64,000 nt of DNA, from positions 62,257 through 126,256 of the forward strand of contig VZRR01004733.1 in NCBI GenBank assembly GCA_013398015.1, written 5' to 3'. The stretch comes from Oreocharis arfaki. Lineage: Eukaryota > Chordata > Aves > Passeriformes > Paramythiidae. Shown piece after piece: positions 50,321 through 62,900 of this stretch. The notes beneath the pieces were generated by a model. It was given only the letters and a program-made list of their open reading frames with translations. It was not told the origin of the DNA and made no database searches. Both the position numbers and the translations under genes were made by a program. Positions within the stretch are counted from its first letter, which is position 1; every line of letters begins with the position of its first letter.

Positions 50321-50355
50321 TTCTTTTTTTTCTTTTTTTTTTCTTTTTTTTTTTT
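50321..50355 (+). repeat. T-rich tract
   Basis: Thirty-five consecutive bases consisting only of T with three single C interruptions. Low complexity; a reverse-strand poly(A) remnant of a retroposed copy was considered, but nothing recognisable precedes it on the minus strand. Confidence 0.9.
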
Positions 50356-53300
50356 GGATAGAGAATTGTACAGCACTTCTGTTCTGTGGAGCTGCTAGGG
50401 AGTTGAAAGTTTCTTCATTGAGAAACCTTGGTCCATTTCTGCAAACTCTTGTAATTTTTTTAGCTATACCATGCAGCTTCACAGTAGTTTTCCTGAGAAA
50501 GGCTGAAAATAGTTTGTGGAGATATTTCTTGCGCTATTTCTGGGTTTTTTGCTGATGTGACATACTGCTTTGATGTCCCTTGCTACATAACAACTTAATG
50601 TCATCTGCAATGACTTCACAGTGCAGAGAAAATATGGAAGTTTGCAATTGTTTACCTGCTGTGCATATTTGATGGAAAGTTTGCGCTGGGTTAACTCGTT
50701 CTGTATGTCGTGGCTCTCATTAATCTGAGATGCACTCTGCAGCTGTGCTGGCAGCACTTCAAACAAGGGAGATTCAGACCTCTGTAGTTTGAAATGAAAT
50801 ACTGAATTTTTGCTAATAATATAAAATTAAAAAGTAGTGTAACCTTCATTAGACCATCTTCTGCATGCACTTTATGGAGGAAAAAAATAAAACATCCTGA
50901 AGCACTTTGCAAAAATGTCACTGATTATGATACCTGTGTGGGTGCTCTCACCTTGGAGAGGTGATAAAGCCAGTATATATTAACAATGAGGGAATCTTTC
51001 TGCTATGCAGCTCTGTTTTAATACAGTGCTGACAAATGTATTCAACATATTTTCATGCTGTCCTATATTTAGCGATCCTCTGTAGTATTTGCAGCCAGTA
51101 GCTGTATGCCTTTAGATATGCTATGCAGAAAAGAAAGGAAAATATGAAAGTAGGGAAGAAGACATTCTTTTAAAATAGAATTTCTTAATGGAACCAAAAC
51201 AATTCTGTGCTAGTAAGTGGAGCAAATAAAAGTGATGTGATACAGAAAGATTTTTCTCATCTCTCCTGTGCATTTGCCCTTTTAATTAAAATAAGTTAAC
51301 AACTATGTACTATTTAAAGCTTTTCTGCACATGCCACAGGGCTTTCAGTGTCCTGTCATGATGAATTATCATGTATTAAAATGTTACTATGTCAGACAGA
51401 CTTTGCTGTTTCGTGATAATGTTGATTCAGCAAATGTAAGATAAGGGGCCAAGCAATAGGGTACCATTAAAAGATAAACCAACTCGTTTCAGAGGTGCAG
51501 TGTCACCTTAATTAGCAGCAGCCTGTGAGAATCAGCAGCTGGCAGAATGGTCTTGAATTCAAAATATGAGGGGTAGGTAGTCCCTCAGTCCTCCTGTCAA
51601 TCCTGACTCACACCTTCATAGGCTTCATGGCATTCAACTGTTGGTGAAGAGTGTGTTCTCCAAAGAAGGAGCAAAACAAATTATTTCAAGAATCAATATG
51701 TTTTGTTCATGTATTAGGAATAGAAATGTGTTGACTCTTAGAGAATGACATGTTGACATTACCTACCTCTTTTTTATGTATAACTCTGTGGTGTTAAAAA
51801 AATGAATGAGTAGAATCTTGAGATAGGCCTACATACTTCTCTAGCAGTTGTACTTAATGCTATCCCACTGCAATGAATTTGCTTGTAGATCAATAGATAA
51901 CATGTAGCCTAATGATTGACAAATGTAAGAGTATGTGTGCCTGTTGAAATAATATACACTCTGTGCTCAATTTTGGGCACTGTAATTGATATCCCCACTA
52001 TATGACACGTGTACAGCAAGACCTGGGTTTATGTGTCTTTGGCAGCACTCCTATAGAATGATTTAGTGTAATTACCATCTTTGTAATCAGTGGGAGTTTT
52101 ATGTAAATAAGAGAGAGGTTGAGATGGACACATAGCAGAGTGTGAAAAAACCAATTTTTTTAAGGAATAATGTGATTAAGCTTGAATTTCTATGTCTGCA
52201 TGTCTTCTGCATTTGCTTTCAAAAGTGCTACATTGGATGCCGTGAGTACCCATACAGACACTTCAAGCCAACCACCAAAATCAATGCTGTGATCAAAGTA
52301 GAGGCGTGTCTTGTATGTTAGCCTTTAACAAGGCCAACAAATTGCATGGCAGAGTACACTGAAAAAAACCCCCCAAAATAACTAGAGATAACTTCATATC
52401 TTTCTTGCATGAATATTATCATGGCCTCCTGTTTTCCCTGACTTAGACTTAGCTGGTTAAGCAAAGTAGAAACACTGCTGTTTTGCTTTATGCAGCACAG
52501 CTGCTGAAAGGACCACATGATCTACTGTTAGAGATCACACATGCTTCCAGAACTCTGAAAAAATTAAATAAACTGATAAATAAACATGGACACTCACAGT
52601 CACTCACTTTTGGAGCAGACATGCATAGAAAGAAGCAGATGTATACAGCTGCTGTGCTTACCAAGTGTGATTAAAAATGCAGAAAAAGCTAGTCCTTCCT
52701 GGAAATTTCCTGAGAACAGTCAGATTATAAAATGTCTCTTTGAAGCTCAAATGCTTCACTCAGAACAATTTCAGCTTAAAATTTTTTGAGTGAATATAAT
52801 AGATTTGTGCTTAGCTTCTTGTTGGACTTCACCATTGTAAACTTTTTGGGATTTATAATCTCTGATTTTGGGGATGATTCAGTAACTGGACTTCCTCCCC
52901 CTTAGAAATGACTTGTTCCTGAAAAAATGGGCCCCACGAAAATGCTGTTTCACTACTGCTATTAGCAGTAAAAATGATGGGAACATAAGTTTCACTGAGC
53001 AGATGCACTATCTGCTCGCAGTAAGCAAATATCAGCTTCAACCCCAAATTTAGATAAGAAATCTATATTTCTTGATAACCAGACATATTGTGTTTATCTG
53101 TCTAGTCTCAGCTCCTGTCATTACTGTAAGTATTTCAGATTAAAAGAAGCATGTGCTTTCCATGTAAATAAGAGATTAATGGCAGGTTTTCAGTTTTGAA
53201 GATATTCTTCATTTTGTAATAGTAGTCAAAGGGCTCCTGCAATTTGACTTCTTAATATAGCTGTTCCTCTTCCTCTTGTTCTTCCATTTCCTCCCCTTAC

Positions 53301-55401
53301 AAATTGAGTACAAGTGTCTATAGTTTGTACCCAGCTAAGAGCTCTTCTCCAGATACGCTTGTATTGAATGCAGTTTTTCTAGAAGAGATTAGTCTCAGCA
53401 TATGGCTGGAATGTACGAGTTCCTTCCCATCATATTTAGCAATCCTGTTATTTTTTTTGGCACTAATCTAAGTGTTGTTTTCCTGTAAGGAATGTTTCTT
53501 TCTTTCTTTCTTCTGTCTCCGTCACAAGTGTTTTTATATTCCTTTGCATTTTACTTAATTCTTGATCTACAAGATAATGTGATTTGTGCAAAGGTTGGTT
53601 ACTAATCATAAAAGTTTTTCATTAATAAATGCTCAATTTTCAGGAGGTTCAGATGAATAACTGAATCCCAGTATTCAAGAGCTATTCCATTGATAGAACT
53701 TGCTATTAGTCCTGTTGGTGATGATTTTGTATTTGGAAGAATAAATTTAGGAGTTTTGCTCCCAAATTAAAGCATGTTGGCAGATTTGCTGGGTGCAAGA
53801 TGCAGTTCTACTGAATTGCTTATGATATTTTGAATTCTCATTTTGCATGAGGTCGAGTCTGCAACACAATCTGTTCTCAGAGAGCCACATTAAAAGCTGC
53901 CTCTCTTTTCTCAAAATGGGAAGACATTAACAGGTATAGAAGGCTGTATACTTTATTGCCAGTTCACATGGCAACCAGTTAAAACAAAACAAAACAAAAA
54001 TCCTGAACCTGAACATAATATAAACTGAAGGAATGAAAAAGGAATGTAGTGTCCGTCTCTAGGGATACTCCATCCTCTGCCACTTTATTCTGCTACTGTA
54101 TAGCATAGAAATATTTCTGAATGTGAAAATATTTTTTTAATTGACAAGAGAAATATTCAGTATAACCTATCCTTGTAGTAATAATGGAAATACTCGTTTT
54201 TGGAAAATTAGGAAAATAACAAAAGTTAAACAAATATTGTAAGGCTGCTTCATATTTCTCAGTGGGATTATTAATAGCGAAAGGACAGAGTCTATACTGC
54301 AGTCACAGCAGAGAGCTTATCGTTTACAGGACAGAGGCTGAACAATCAGAAGAAATGTAGAAAATTAACTAAGCTGTAATTGGACATATTTGACATTTGA
54401 AATATATGCTGAAAAAAGTAACAGTAAAATCCCTTGCATTGTGTTCGTGTGTGAGTGATTGGTGGTACAGTAAGTAAGAATAAATTGTTTAGAAAAAATT
54501 CAAACTTTGTATTTTAGCTGCAAACACTTTCCCCTGCTGGCAGGAGCTAAAATTAGAGTAGATACATTTATATTGTTACATAAATGCACATTCTGCAACA
54601 ACTGCGGACGCTGCCTGTCCTTGCAGCAGTTCAAAGAGACACCAGTAGGTACATGGGATGATTAGGGAAACTTGCATATGTTACACGAATTCCAATAAAT
54701 ATTACAGAATTATTCTGTAGTTATGAAAATTGTTGTGTTGTGAATACTTCTTGGCAAATATTTATCTACATTTTCTGTCAAGTTTTCCAACATATACCCT
54801 TCAGCCTCAGGACAATACTTAAATTTTAGTGACTCTGCCTTGACCAGAAATGAATACACTTTTTTAATCTACAGGAAGAGGGTGGAATATGGCTAAACAC
54901 AAAATAAAGAGGCTAAGTTTTTTATATAGAGAGAAACTCCCAGCATCACCTGGAAAGCCTGTCACAAAACACTGCAGGTAAAAAGAGAGGAACTGTGCGT
55001 ACATGGCTTAACTGTTGGTCTTGCTAAAGTGAGTGGGGCTGAAATGACTCCAAGGTTCAGAATTAACTCAAGGGTGCACTGAAATATCATGGAGATACTT
55101 AAGGTACAGCTTCAAAGGATGAGAAACTCTGCATGTTTGCAAGATTTACCTATCTCCAGAACCATGTATTTTTCATACTTTCGTAGTGAACAATTTTGCT
55201 TTCAAGTCTAGGTGTTGAATACCTCCAGTGTGACATGGTTATGTTGAGGAGTAGCTCTCCTGTCTTTTTGGCATGCAAACGGGGGAGACAGCTGTCTGTT
55301 GGAGTTGAGGGATAATCTGTGAGGTTAGCACAGGGACACAAGCAGGGAGATTAGTCGTCAGGCAACTGGATGGGCCTTGGAAATACTCAAGGAGGGAGCA
55401 G

Positions 55402-55473
55402 TCTGGTGGAAATCATATGAAGCAGAGCTTGATCAGATCTGGTGGAAATCGTATGACACAGAGTTTGATCAGG
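55402..55473. repeat. 36-bp tandem duplication
   Basis: Two adjacent 36-bp copies, each beginning TCTGGTGGAAATC and ending TTGATCAG plus one base. They differ at about five positions, so the duplication is fairly young but not recent. Confidence 0.93.
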
Positions 55474-57219
55474 CCAGTGATGGAGCTGGCTGGTGAAACT
55501 ACAAATACTGCAAGTTTGAATGGCTCTGAAAAGTAAAGCTTTATGGACTCTTCATGATTTTTCCTAGTATTTATTTAGCAGCCAAGAGGGTCAGAAATAT
55601 TCAGTAACTTGTATTTGTGAACATTTGCGTTATCTCCACATCTCAACATCCTGTTTTCTGCAGAGAAAAGATGGACACTTACAAGTACTTGTTTACAGTA
55701 CTTTCCAGCAGCATTTTCCAAAGTATTCACTGATAGCTTTACCCTGCTTGAGTAGTATTTTCTGATAGGACAAACATCCTGTGTCTCATGAATAACTAAG
55801 CTTAGTGGGGTGGGAGAGTGAGTCTGTAGCTCTGCGATTCACCTGGGAGAGAAGAGGCTTTGATCTTGGCTTTTTCTCTCCTTTCCTCGATACATGGAAA
55901 TGTGCACGCATCTGGGCCAAAATTCATAAGCCTTGTTTCAGTGCTCACTGGGGAATGCAGGGGCCTAAAGCAGGTTGGTGTTATTATGCCGTGTTATGGT
56001 GTTTGCACACAAGAATTGGCCAAGAAAAGGCATTGTGAGAACAATAAGCAAACCTTTGTAAACATCGGTTGTCTTTGCAAACTGCGGCAAGTGGGAATGT
56101 CAAATTGCTCTCGTTCCGCTTTGAGTTCAGCTCATCTACGAAACAGGGAATTCTCATCTGAATTACCTTGATGTAGATGTGAGACAGACTGATGTCTCGT
56201 GTCTCACAGTCTCACTGGACTTTCTCTGTTTGAAATCCCAGTTGTCCTCTTTTCTGAGACTTGCAGCTCACTTATTCCAGGAACAGGAAAATACTTTCTG
56301 AGCAAAAAGTGGTTGGGGTTTTTTGTTTCTCTGTTTTCAGTTGTGGTTGGTTTCTTTTTGAGTGGGAAGAGGGCAGAGAGTAGGTGTGGTGTGGTATGGT
56401 TTGTTTTGTTTTTCTCTGGTTTTTATATGGTCTTGGTAGGAGAAATACCGTAAGCCTTAACTTTGAGTTTCAAAACAGTTTTTGATTCTGCTTTTAAAAC
56501 TGATGGATTATCAGTAGACATAGGTTTCAGCTTTTATTTTGTGTGTTTTCCTGACCAATATTCAGATGCTATTCAGTCACAGATTTCAGCGTGATTAGCA
56601 CACAACCCTGACACCATTCAGGATGCTCTGTGCTTGCCTGCAGCTCTGTTTGAATGGAAAGAGTGGCCTTTTACAAGGTCACAAACAGTTTTTCACCTTT
56701 CTTATGTAAACTTTAATATGTAGAGAAGGTCATTCTTCTCAATACCACCCTCATGCAACAGAACTAAGGCTTAAGTGAATGCTTATTTAGCCTACTACCT
56801 GAAGCTGAGCCAATACAGGAGTACCTGAAAAAACCCCATGATTTGTGTCTCTGAAGATGAAGAAAATAGACCAGAAAGCTTTTCTTTTAAAATTATACTG
56901 TATATCTGATGTTACATTGTCTTATTTAAATATTATTTATTTTTAAAATAAAACTATCTAATGGTGATATGAAGCATAAGAGCTGAAAGTGCTTAAATTA
57001 GTTATTCCTGTTGGACCACATTTTTGCATTTCCTTCGAAGATGTATAGAATCATTTTTCTAAAGTAATTGGGCATTACATTTTTGTTATGCTAAGTGAGT
57101 ACAGGATCCATAAGGTTGATTGCTGGCTCTCTCACACACTGTAATCCTTAAATAATGGTATGTTTGTATGACTGACTGTACTTTAGATTGCTTATTAATG
57201 ACTAAAATTGCATTTATTC

Positions 57220-57797
57220 TGTTGTGGTTTAGCCCCAGCCAGCAACTAAGCTCCACAGAGCTGCTCACTCACTCCCTGCCCCAGCAGGACAGGTGGAAGT
57301 GAATTGGAAAGGTAAGAGTGAGACAAGTTTTGAGTTGAAATAAAAACAGTTCGGTTATTTTTCTTTTAATAATAATGGTAATAGTAATGGAAAGAATAAT
57401 AATTAAGAGACAGAAATAAAACTCGAAAAAGACAAGTGATACAAATGGAAGCAATTGCTCAGCAACAAGTGACTGATGCCCAGCCAGTCTGTGAGCAACG
57501 GCTCCCCAGCCAAGTTCCTCCTAGTTTTGTTGCTGAGCGTGATGCCATATGGTCTGGAACATCCCTTGGGTACGTTGGGGTCAGGTGTCCTGATTGTGTC
57601 ACTTTCCACCTTTTTATGCACCCCCAGGCTCCTCGCTGGCAGGACAGTATGAAAAGGCCTTGACTCTGTGTAAGTACTGCTCTGCAATAGCTAAAATAAC
57701 TCTGTATTATCAATCCTGTTTTCAGCAGAAACCCGAAACACAGCCCCTAGTAGCTACAATGAAAGAAATTAACTCCATCCAAGCCAAAACTAACACA
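57220..57797 (+). mobile_element. Avian ERVL-type solo LTR, copy 4
   Basis: A 578-bp LTR beginning TGTTGTGGTTTAGCCCCAGCC and ending at about AAAACTAACACA. Landmarks: AGAAATAAAACTCGAAAAAG, GACAAGTGATACAAATGG, GATGCCATATGGTCTGGAAC, GTTGGGGTCAGGTGTCCTG, TTATGCACCCCCAGGCTCC. It has no internal retroviral sequence. The 5-bp flanks TATTC and CTCAA do not match, so no target duplication is visible. Confidence 0.9.
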
Positions 57798-59380
57798 CTC
57801 AAATGTGTTTTAATTACAGTTCCCTGTAGGCCACACTACAATATCAAACTGTATAAGTCTTTCATGGTTTTTTTTGTTTAATTAGCAGAGGCAAAGTCTT
57901 TAGCACAAATGGATTACAATTCCCAGAACTGGATGAGACTGCTTTAGAACCACAGCATGCTTTTCTTTTGTTTGACATCCTCTTCTCCTCAATGTTTTTC
58001 TAATCCTATTATTTCCTTTCTTCAGAACTACAGAATACAGTAGTTGCATCCCTGAGAGGAAAGGACAGACTGACAAGATGACTCACTGCTTATGCTGAGT
58101 TGATGGGTTGTTTAAATCCTACGTTTGTAATGCAGATGGAAATAAACAGTTTCTGAGCAAAGGCTGATTAAAGAATTTAGTCAGAATTTTGTATCCCAAA
58201 GAAATTGCTTACTTAAGCAAAACAAAACATTGATGGGGCCCACGTGATTAACCAAAAAACCTCACCAATCCCCTCAAAAACCAAAAGCAAATAACAAAAA
58301 ATTGTAAAAGCCTTGTCAGATACAAGACCTTCAAATGACCAATTTCATGATGAAGTCACTAAACTTTATTAATTTAACATGAGGGTAAAGGATTTTAAAA
58401 TACTGATGTCATGTGATCACATAGCATTTGACAGACTTGAACTTCAGTTCTGGAAAGGCCAGGAGGCCCTATGGTGAGAATTACTTTAACAATCTCTGAA
58501 GAAGGATATGTTTCAAGGTAAACAATCCAGTGAGTCAGTGTGCAAAAAATTTTTCTTTCTTCCTTTTCTGTTGTTGTGCACATGCAGAAACTGTGGATGT
58601 AAATGAGATCCTCAACGGCTAATTAGAGCTGAGCCCTTCAATACTCTTGACCTTTAGACAACTTTGGGCTTAGATTTCAAATCCTTCATTGACTTTTTGA
58701 TTATTTGAGTTAGACCTGATTTCTTTATGGGGATCAGAAAATTACAGCCAGATATGGGTGTGAACTCTTATTAGCCCAGACAATGATCTGTCTTCTAAGC
58801 TGTTGTTTCTGCAGTGCGGTCTGCTCTCCACTAACTCATCAATAAAGCATATTTATTGAATTTAGTTTATTTTCTTGAATTTTCTGTGGCCTTCCTTTCT
58901 TGCCAGTTACTGTGAATTTATAGGCTTTTATAATAAAGATCTGTTCTTTAATATATTGCCTTTGGCTTATTTAGAGTCATCCTCTGAAATGCCCCACGAG
59001 AAGCTGTAATTTAACTTCACTTTCTAGAAACAGAAATCTGAGTATCCTGTTAAAAGTGAAAGTTTAACACTGGAGGCAATCTGTGAATTTTTGGCTAACA
59101 ATCTGGATGTATGACTTCAACTACAAAATATGTATGAAATAGTCCTAATTGAATAACATACTATAAAATCAGTGTTCATGGGAAAAACACAGAAGAGTGT
59201 AGACTCCTTTGGGTAGCAACAGAGATACAATTTTAAACATAGCTTTTTGATATTTTGGCTGACTGTTAAATACAGATAAGCTGCATACTAATCCCAATGC
59301 TTTCTTCTGGGGATGCAGTCATCAGACAGCATCCACCAGGCAGTAACAAAGCAGCAGACATGCAGCGTGCCAGCACCTGA
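57798..59380. other. Unannotated intronic sequence
   Basis: AT-rich, with nothing recognisable. Confidence 0.6.
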
Positions 59381-59900
59381 GCTAAAAAGCAGCTGTGACG
59401 GTGTCAGTGGCAGAGCCGTTGTTTGATGTAGCAGCCAGCAGCAGCTCAGTGCCTCCCAGGAGAGCAGGTGAAACTGATTTTGTTCCACCAGAGATGGCGG
59501 AACAGCCCTGGCCAAAGTCGTGCTTCTCTTGGCATGGGCAGGAGTGGAGGAGGATGGAAGTGAATCAGGAGGCAGAGGAGAAAGACCCAGAGAAGCAGCC
59601 GTGTGTCTCATGCTGGGGGCTGTGTGAGGCAGAAGACAGCAATCCCTTGTGCTCAGAGGGGTCTAGTTCTGCCTTCCAGCCTGACCCTCCCTCCGAACAC
59701 CCCCACACAGACACACACAGACACACTCTCCCTTTCCCCTCGGTGCAGCAGCCGCAGTGCGGTCCGGGCTCCAGGCTGGTCTCGATAGGCAGCAGGACCA
59801 CAGGCAGTGCGTCATCCCTGGCTGCCTCCTGCTCTCTGCTGTGAGCTGCCTCACTTGCTGGTGTCTGCCCTCTTAGCAGTGCTTCTGTCACCTGGCCTGA
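59381..59900. other. GC-rich, CpG-containing island with overlapping ORFs
   Basis: This stretch is clearly GC-richer than the surrounding kilobases, with about ten CpGs by eye between 59490 and 59820. A + frame from ATG 59494 to a TGA at 59842-59844 would encode 116 residues starting MAEQPWPKSCF. An opposite-strand frame is also open over 59565-59891. Neither resembles a family I know, and both have low-complexity Ser/Pro/Glu-rich composition. Open frames on both strands are expected from GC-rich, stop-poor DNA. A regulatory island, a lineage-specific transcript or an old repeat are all possible. Confidence 0.4.
59696..59733. repeat. CA-rich low-complexity tract
   Basis: ACACCCCCACACAGACAC followed by further ACACAC units. 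An imperfect CA microsatellite inside the GC-rich island. Confidence 0.85.
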
Positions 59901-62900
59901 AATGCAAATGCCTCATAGGTGTGCTAACAGGGCTGAGGAGATTGTGCCCATAAAAACAGATTTCAGAATTAAAAGCACACTGTAAAAGTAGTTGAGTGTT
60001 CCTTGTTACTCTGGTATCTTAAATCCATGTAGTATTGATCCTTGTACCTACCTCTGATGGTGATAAGTATTTATTTCTGTCACAGATGAAACACTTCTGG
60101 GATGACGATGTGCCTGAGGAAACATGAGAGATGAATAACAGTAGTGAACTGAATCCAGGTCACAGCTCAGCTCCCTAACCAGCAGCATGGCCTTTGTTTG
60201 CTTGCAGCATCACAAGTCCTCCTGCGTCTGCAGGAAGGACTAGGGTTCTCTCTTACTGCTTATAATGCTGACTTGAGCTCTGCAAACATCTCTCAACTCC
60301 GTGAATGTACCTGATTGGAGAAATCGTGGGCACTGATTAGAGTGATCAGGATATATGATTCCATGCAAAAAGTAGATCCCTCTTAAAACCTCTGGGCTTT
60401 ATAGCTCTCCCTAAATCTACTGAAATAATACTCTTTCACAGCTAATTAAGAAGCTTCTAATTTCTAGCCTAACCATGTGCATGTCTCCATTTCTTCATGT
60501 CTTAACATTATAATTTATGTAAATAGCTCTTTTGTCTTGCAATACTTTTTGTCACTTCTGAGAGAAACAGATTACCATAGGACTGAATGTGAGTGGTTTA
60601 ATTCAGTGCAGAACTTTATCCTGAGTATATTTTGCAAGTGTTATGGAGAATTTATGTAGACAGAGATCTGAGGTACTTCAAAAATATTAATTAGGATATC
60701 TTGTCAGCTTCACCCTTTTGTAGGTAGGTATTTTGCCACTTCATAGAGTGCTGTCAAGTGCAGCATTCTAGTGTCTCACTCTTTAGAGGTCTTCCGTTTT
60801 TGACTTTAATATGTTGGGTTTTTAAATATGTAACCTAGAAACATAGAGTACAAGATTTGAATATAATTTTGAACCTCTCTTTATGTTTATTGCTGCAGTA
60901 TCTGACCTTCTGAGGTTGAGAATTTGGGTAGTGTTTTTTGGCTGCCTCCACTTTCAGCATCCAGAAAGATGTCTTAAAGCAAGAAGAACCTGACATTAGA
61001 AAATCCTTAAAAAGCTTTGTTCACTTTTCCAGGTGAATCACTATCCGTCTTGTCTTTCCATCTCATAATTTAAAAACATCTTGATGAATATTATCAAATT
61101 CCTTTCAGGCTGCTAGTTGCTTCTAAGGTGGCATACAGTGAGATTGCATAATTCTTATTTCCAGCTTCAACCAGTCTAAAAAAGTTATATTTACAATTGT
61201 GTTATCAAACATATCTGTATTGACAATCAAGGAACTGTGTTGATTGACACCATCCAGGGATTATTCCCATACTGTCTAAACAATACCAGTGCAGGACTTT
61301 GCTAGAAACTTAAAGAACTTCTCCCCTGCTTAGATTGTGATTGATACAGTACAGCCCTCCATGAGTGTGGCTGTCATGCAAGTAATCATGCATTTAAAGA
61401 ATTACTAGACCACTGTAAACACCTTCAACCTGTTATTTGGCTATTTTGACTATGTCAGAACCCTGAAATTTTTTAGACTTCTTTTAATGACTAGAATGAC
61501 TGAAGACCGTAGACTGTATTCTGTATCTAGATAGTTGCTCATCATAAAATGCAACTGTGGTAGTGAGAAGGGAGTAAAATACACTCAATACATAAATCTC
61601 TAAAATATTTTTGACTATTGTTGTTGGTGTTGAGGTCTTACAAGTTTCACCTTCTGATACCAGCAGGACTTTAAATTTGAGAGTATTTCAGGGGAAAAAT
61701 AGTTAAAATAATCCTTATGGCAGCAGATACAGTATTATTCTAACAAGGGTTTTCAATATAAACTGTATTATGCATGACAAAGCTATACAGTCAGTATAGT
61801 TTGTAAAGTATTTTGAAAGAAGAATGTTTGCTTGATTCTGAATTATTAGTTTAACCCTCCGGTTGTTGGTATTCAAGAAATAGTAATGTAATATAAGCAC
61901 ACTTGGATCCTGGTTTGGATTCTACATATGCCTGTAGGTGCAAAAGAATTTCAAACAATTGAAGCGAAGAAGCAGTGTAATGAGGAGGCTCTCCTAAATT
62001 ATGCAGTGCTAATATTCCCGCTCCTAAGATTTTGTGTGTTGTAACAAGTTTGCCAACTGTGCTAAAGCAAAATGAGGTGATTGAGGGAGATGTGAGTGGG
62101 GGTGAAACTTTCCCAGAAGAAACCCCAAAAAAGAGAAGGTAGGGTGAAGAAAATAAAGTGAAACATGAAAGTTTTGGATGTACAAATTAAACTGTCCAGG
62201 AGCTGTTTTTCGTGGTATATGATGATCACTTGTCTTAATCCTGATGCAAACTCCTCTGAAATGTGTGAGAGTTTAGCATGCATAAGAGAGACAAGATTTA
62301 GCCCCATATGGCTTATCAGTTTGATCTTCAAAGGTCAATTTTGTATTGCTGAGCCAGTATTGAATAAGTCCCCAATTAATTAGGAAGAGAAAACACTTCT
62401 GTTCAGAAAAAAGGTGCATCTGCTCAGTGTTACTTTTTTTGCAGCACAGAAATTAATGACCGCAAACAAAACAATGTTTCCTGTTCCATTCTCTCTGTCC
62501 TTACAGAACAGCAGTAATGCAGGATACACCCTCACTAGCTATTCTGATGTTTTCATCATCTACCCTCCCTGAATAAGAACAATAATAGATATAAGCCTTG
62601 CATGAAGTGGACTTTGTTTTCTTTGGTAAAAAGAAATTAGATTATCCTTTGTTTTTTGTATGACATCTTTCATGTAAACTACATTTCAAAACATATTCTA
62701 GAGGAAGACCAGCAACAAAAAGGAAAGCAAAAAGCAAAATAGTGAATATTAGCTACAGACAAGAGAGAAAATGCAATCTAAAAAGATATTGTATGTTAAT
62801 GAGATTGATTTCAATTTCACATGACAGAAAAGACATTCACACCTAGAAATAATAACACTAAGTGAAGAAGCAGAGAGACCTGTGTTAAATGAACTGAGGA

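Larger units (their letters stand above)
49301..57219. other. Unannotated intronic sequence
   Basis: No gene or large transposon recognised over about 7.9 kb. It contains the T/C tract at 50.32 kb, a TTTC microsatellite at about 53495-53513, an AAAAC run near 53979-53999 and the tandem duplication at 55.4 kb. 51.27-51.56 kb is flagged separately as possibly conserved. Confidence 0.5.

Noticed and set aside
57436..57713. ORFs on both strands
   Set aside because: They fall inside LTR copy 4 and are not retroviral genes.
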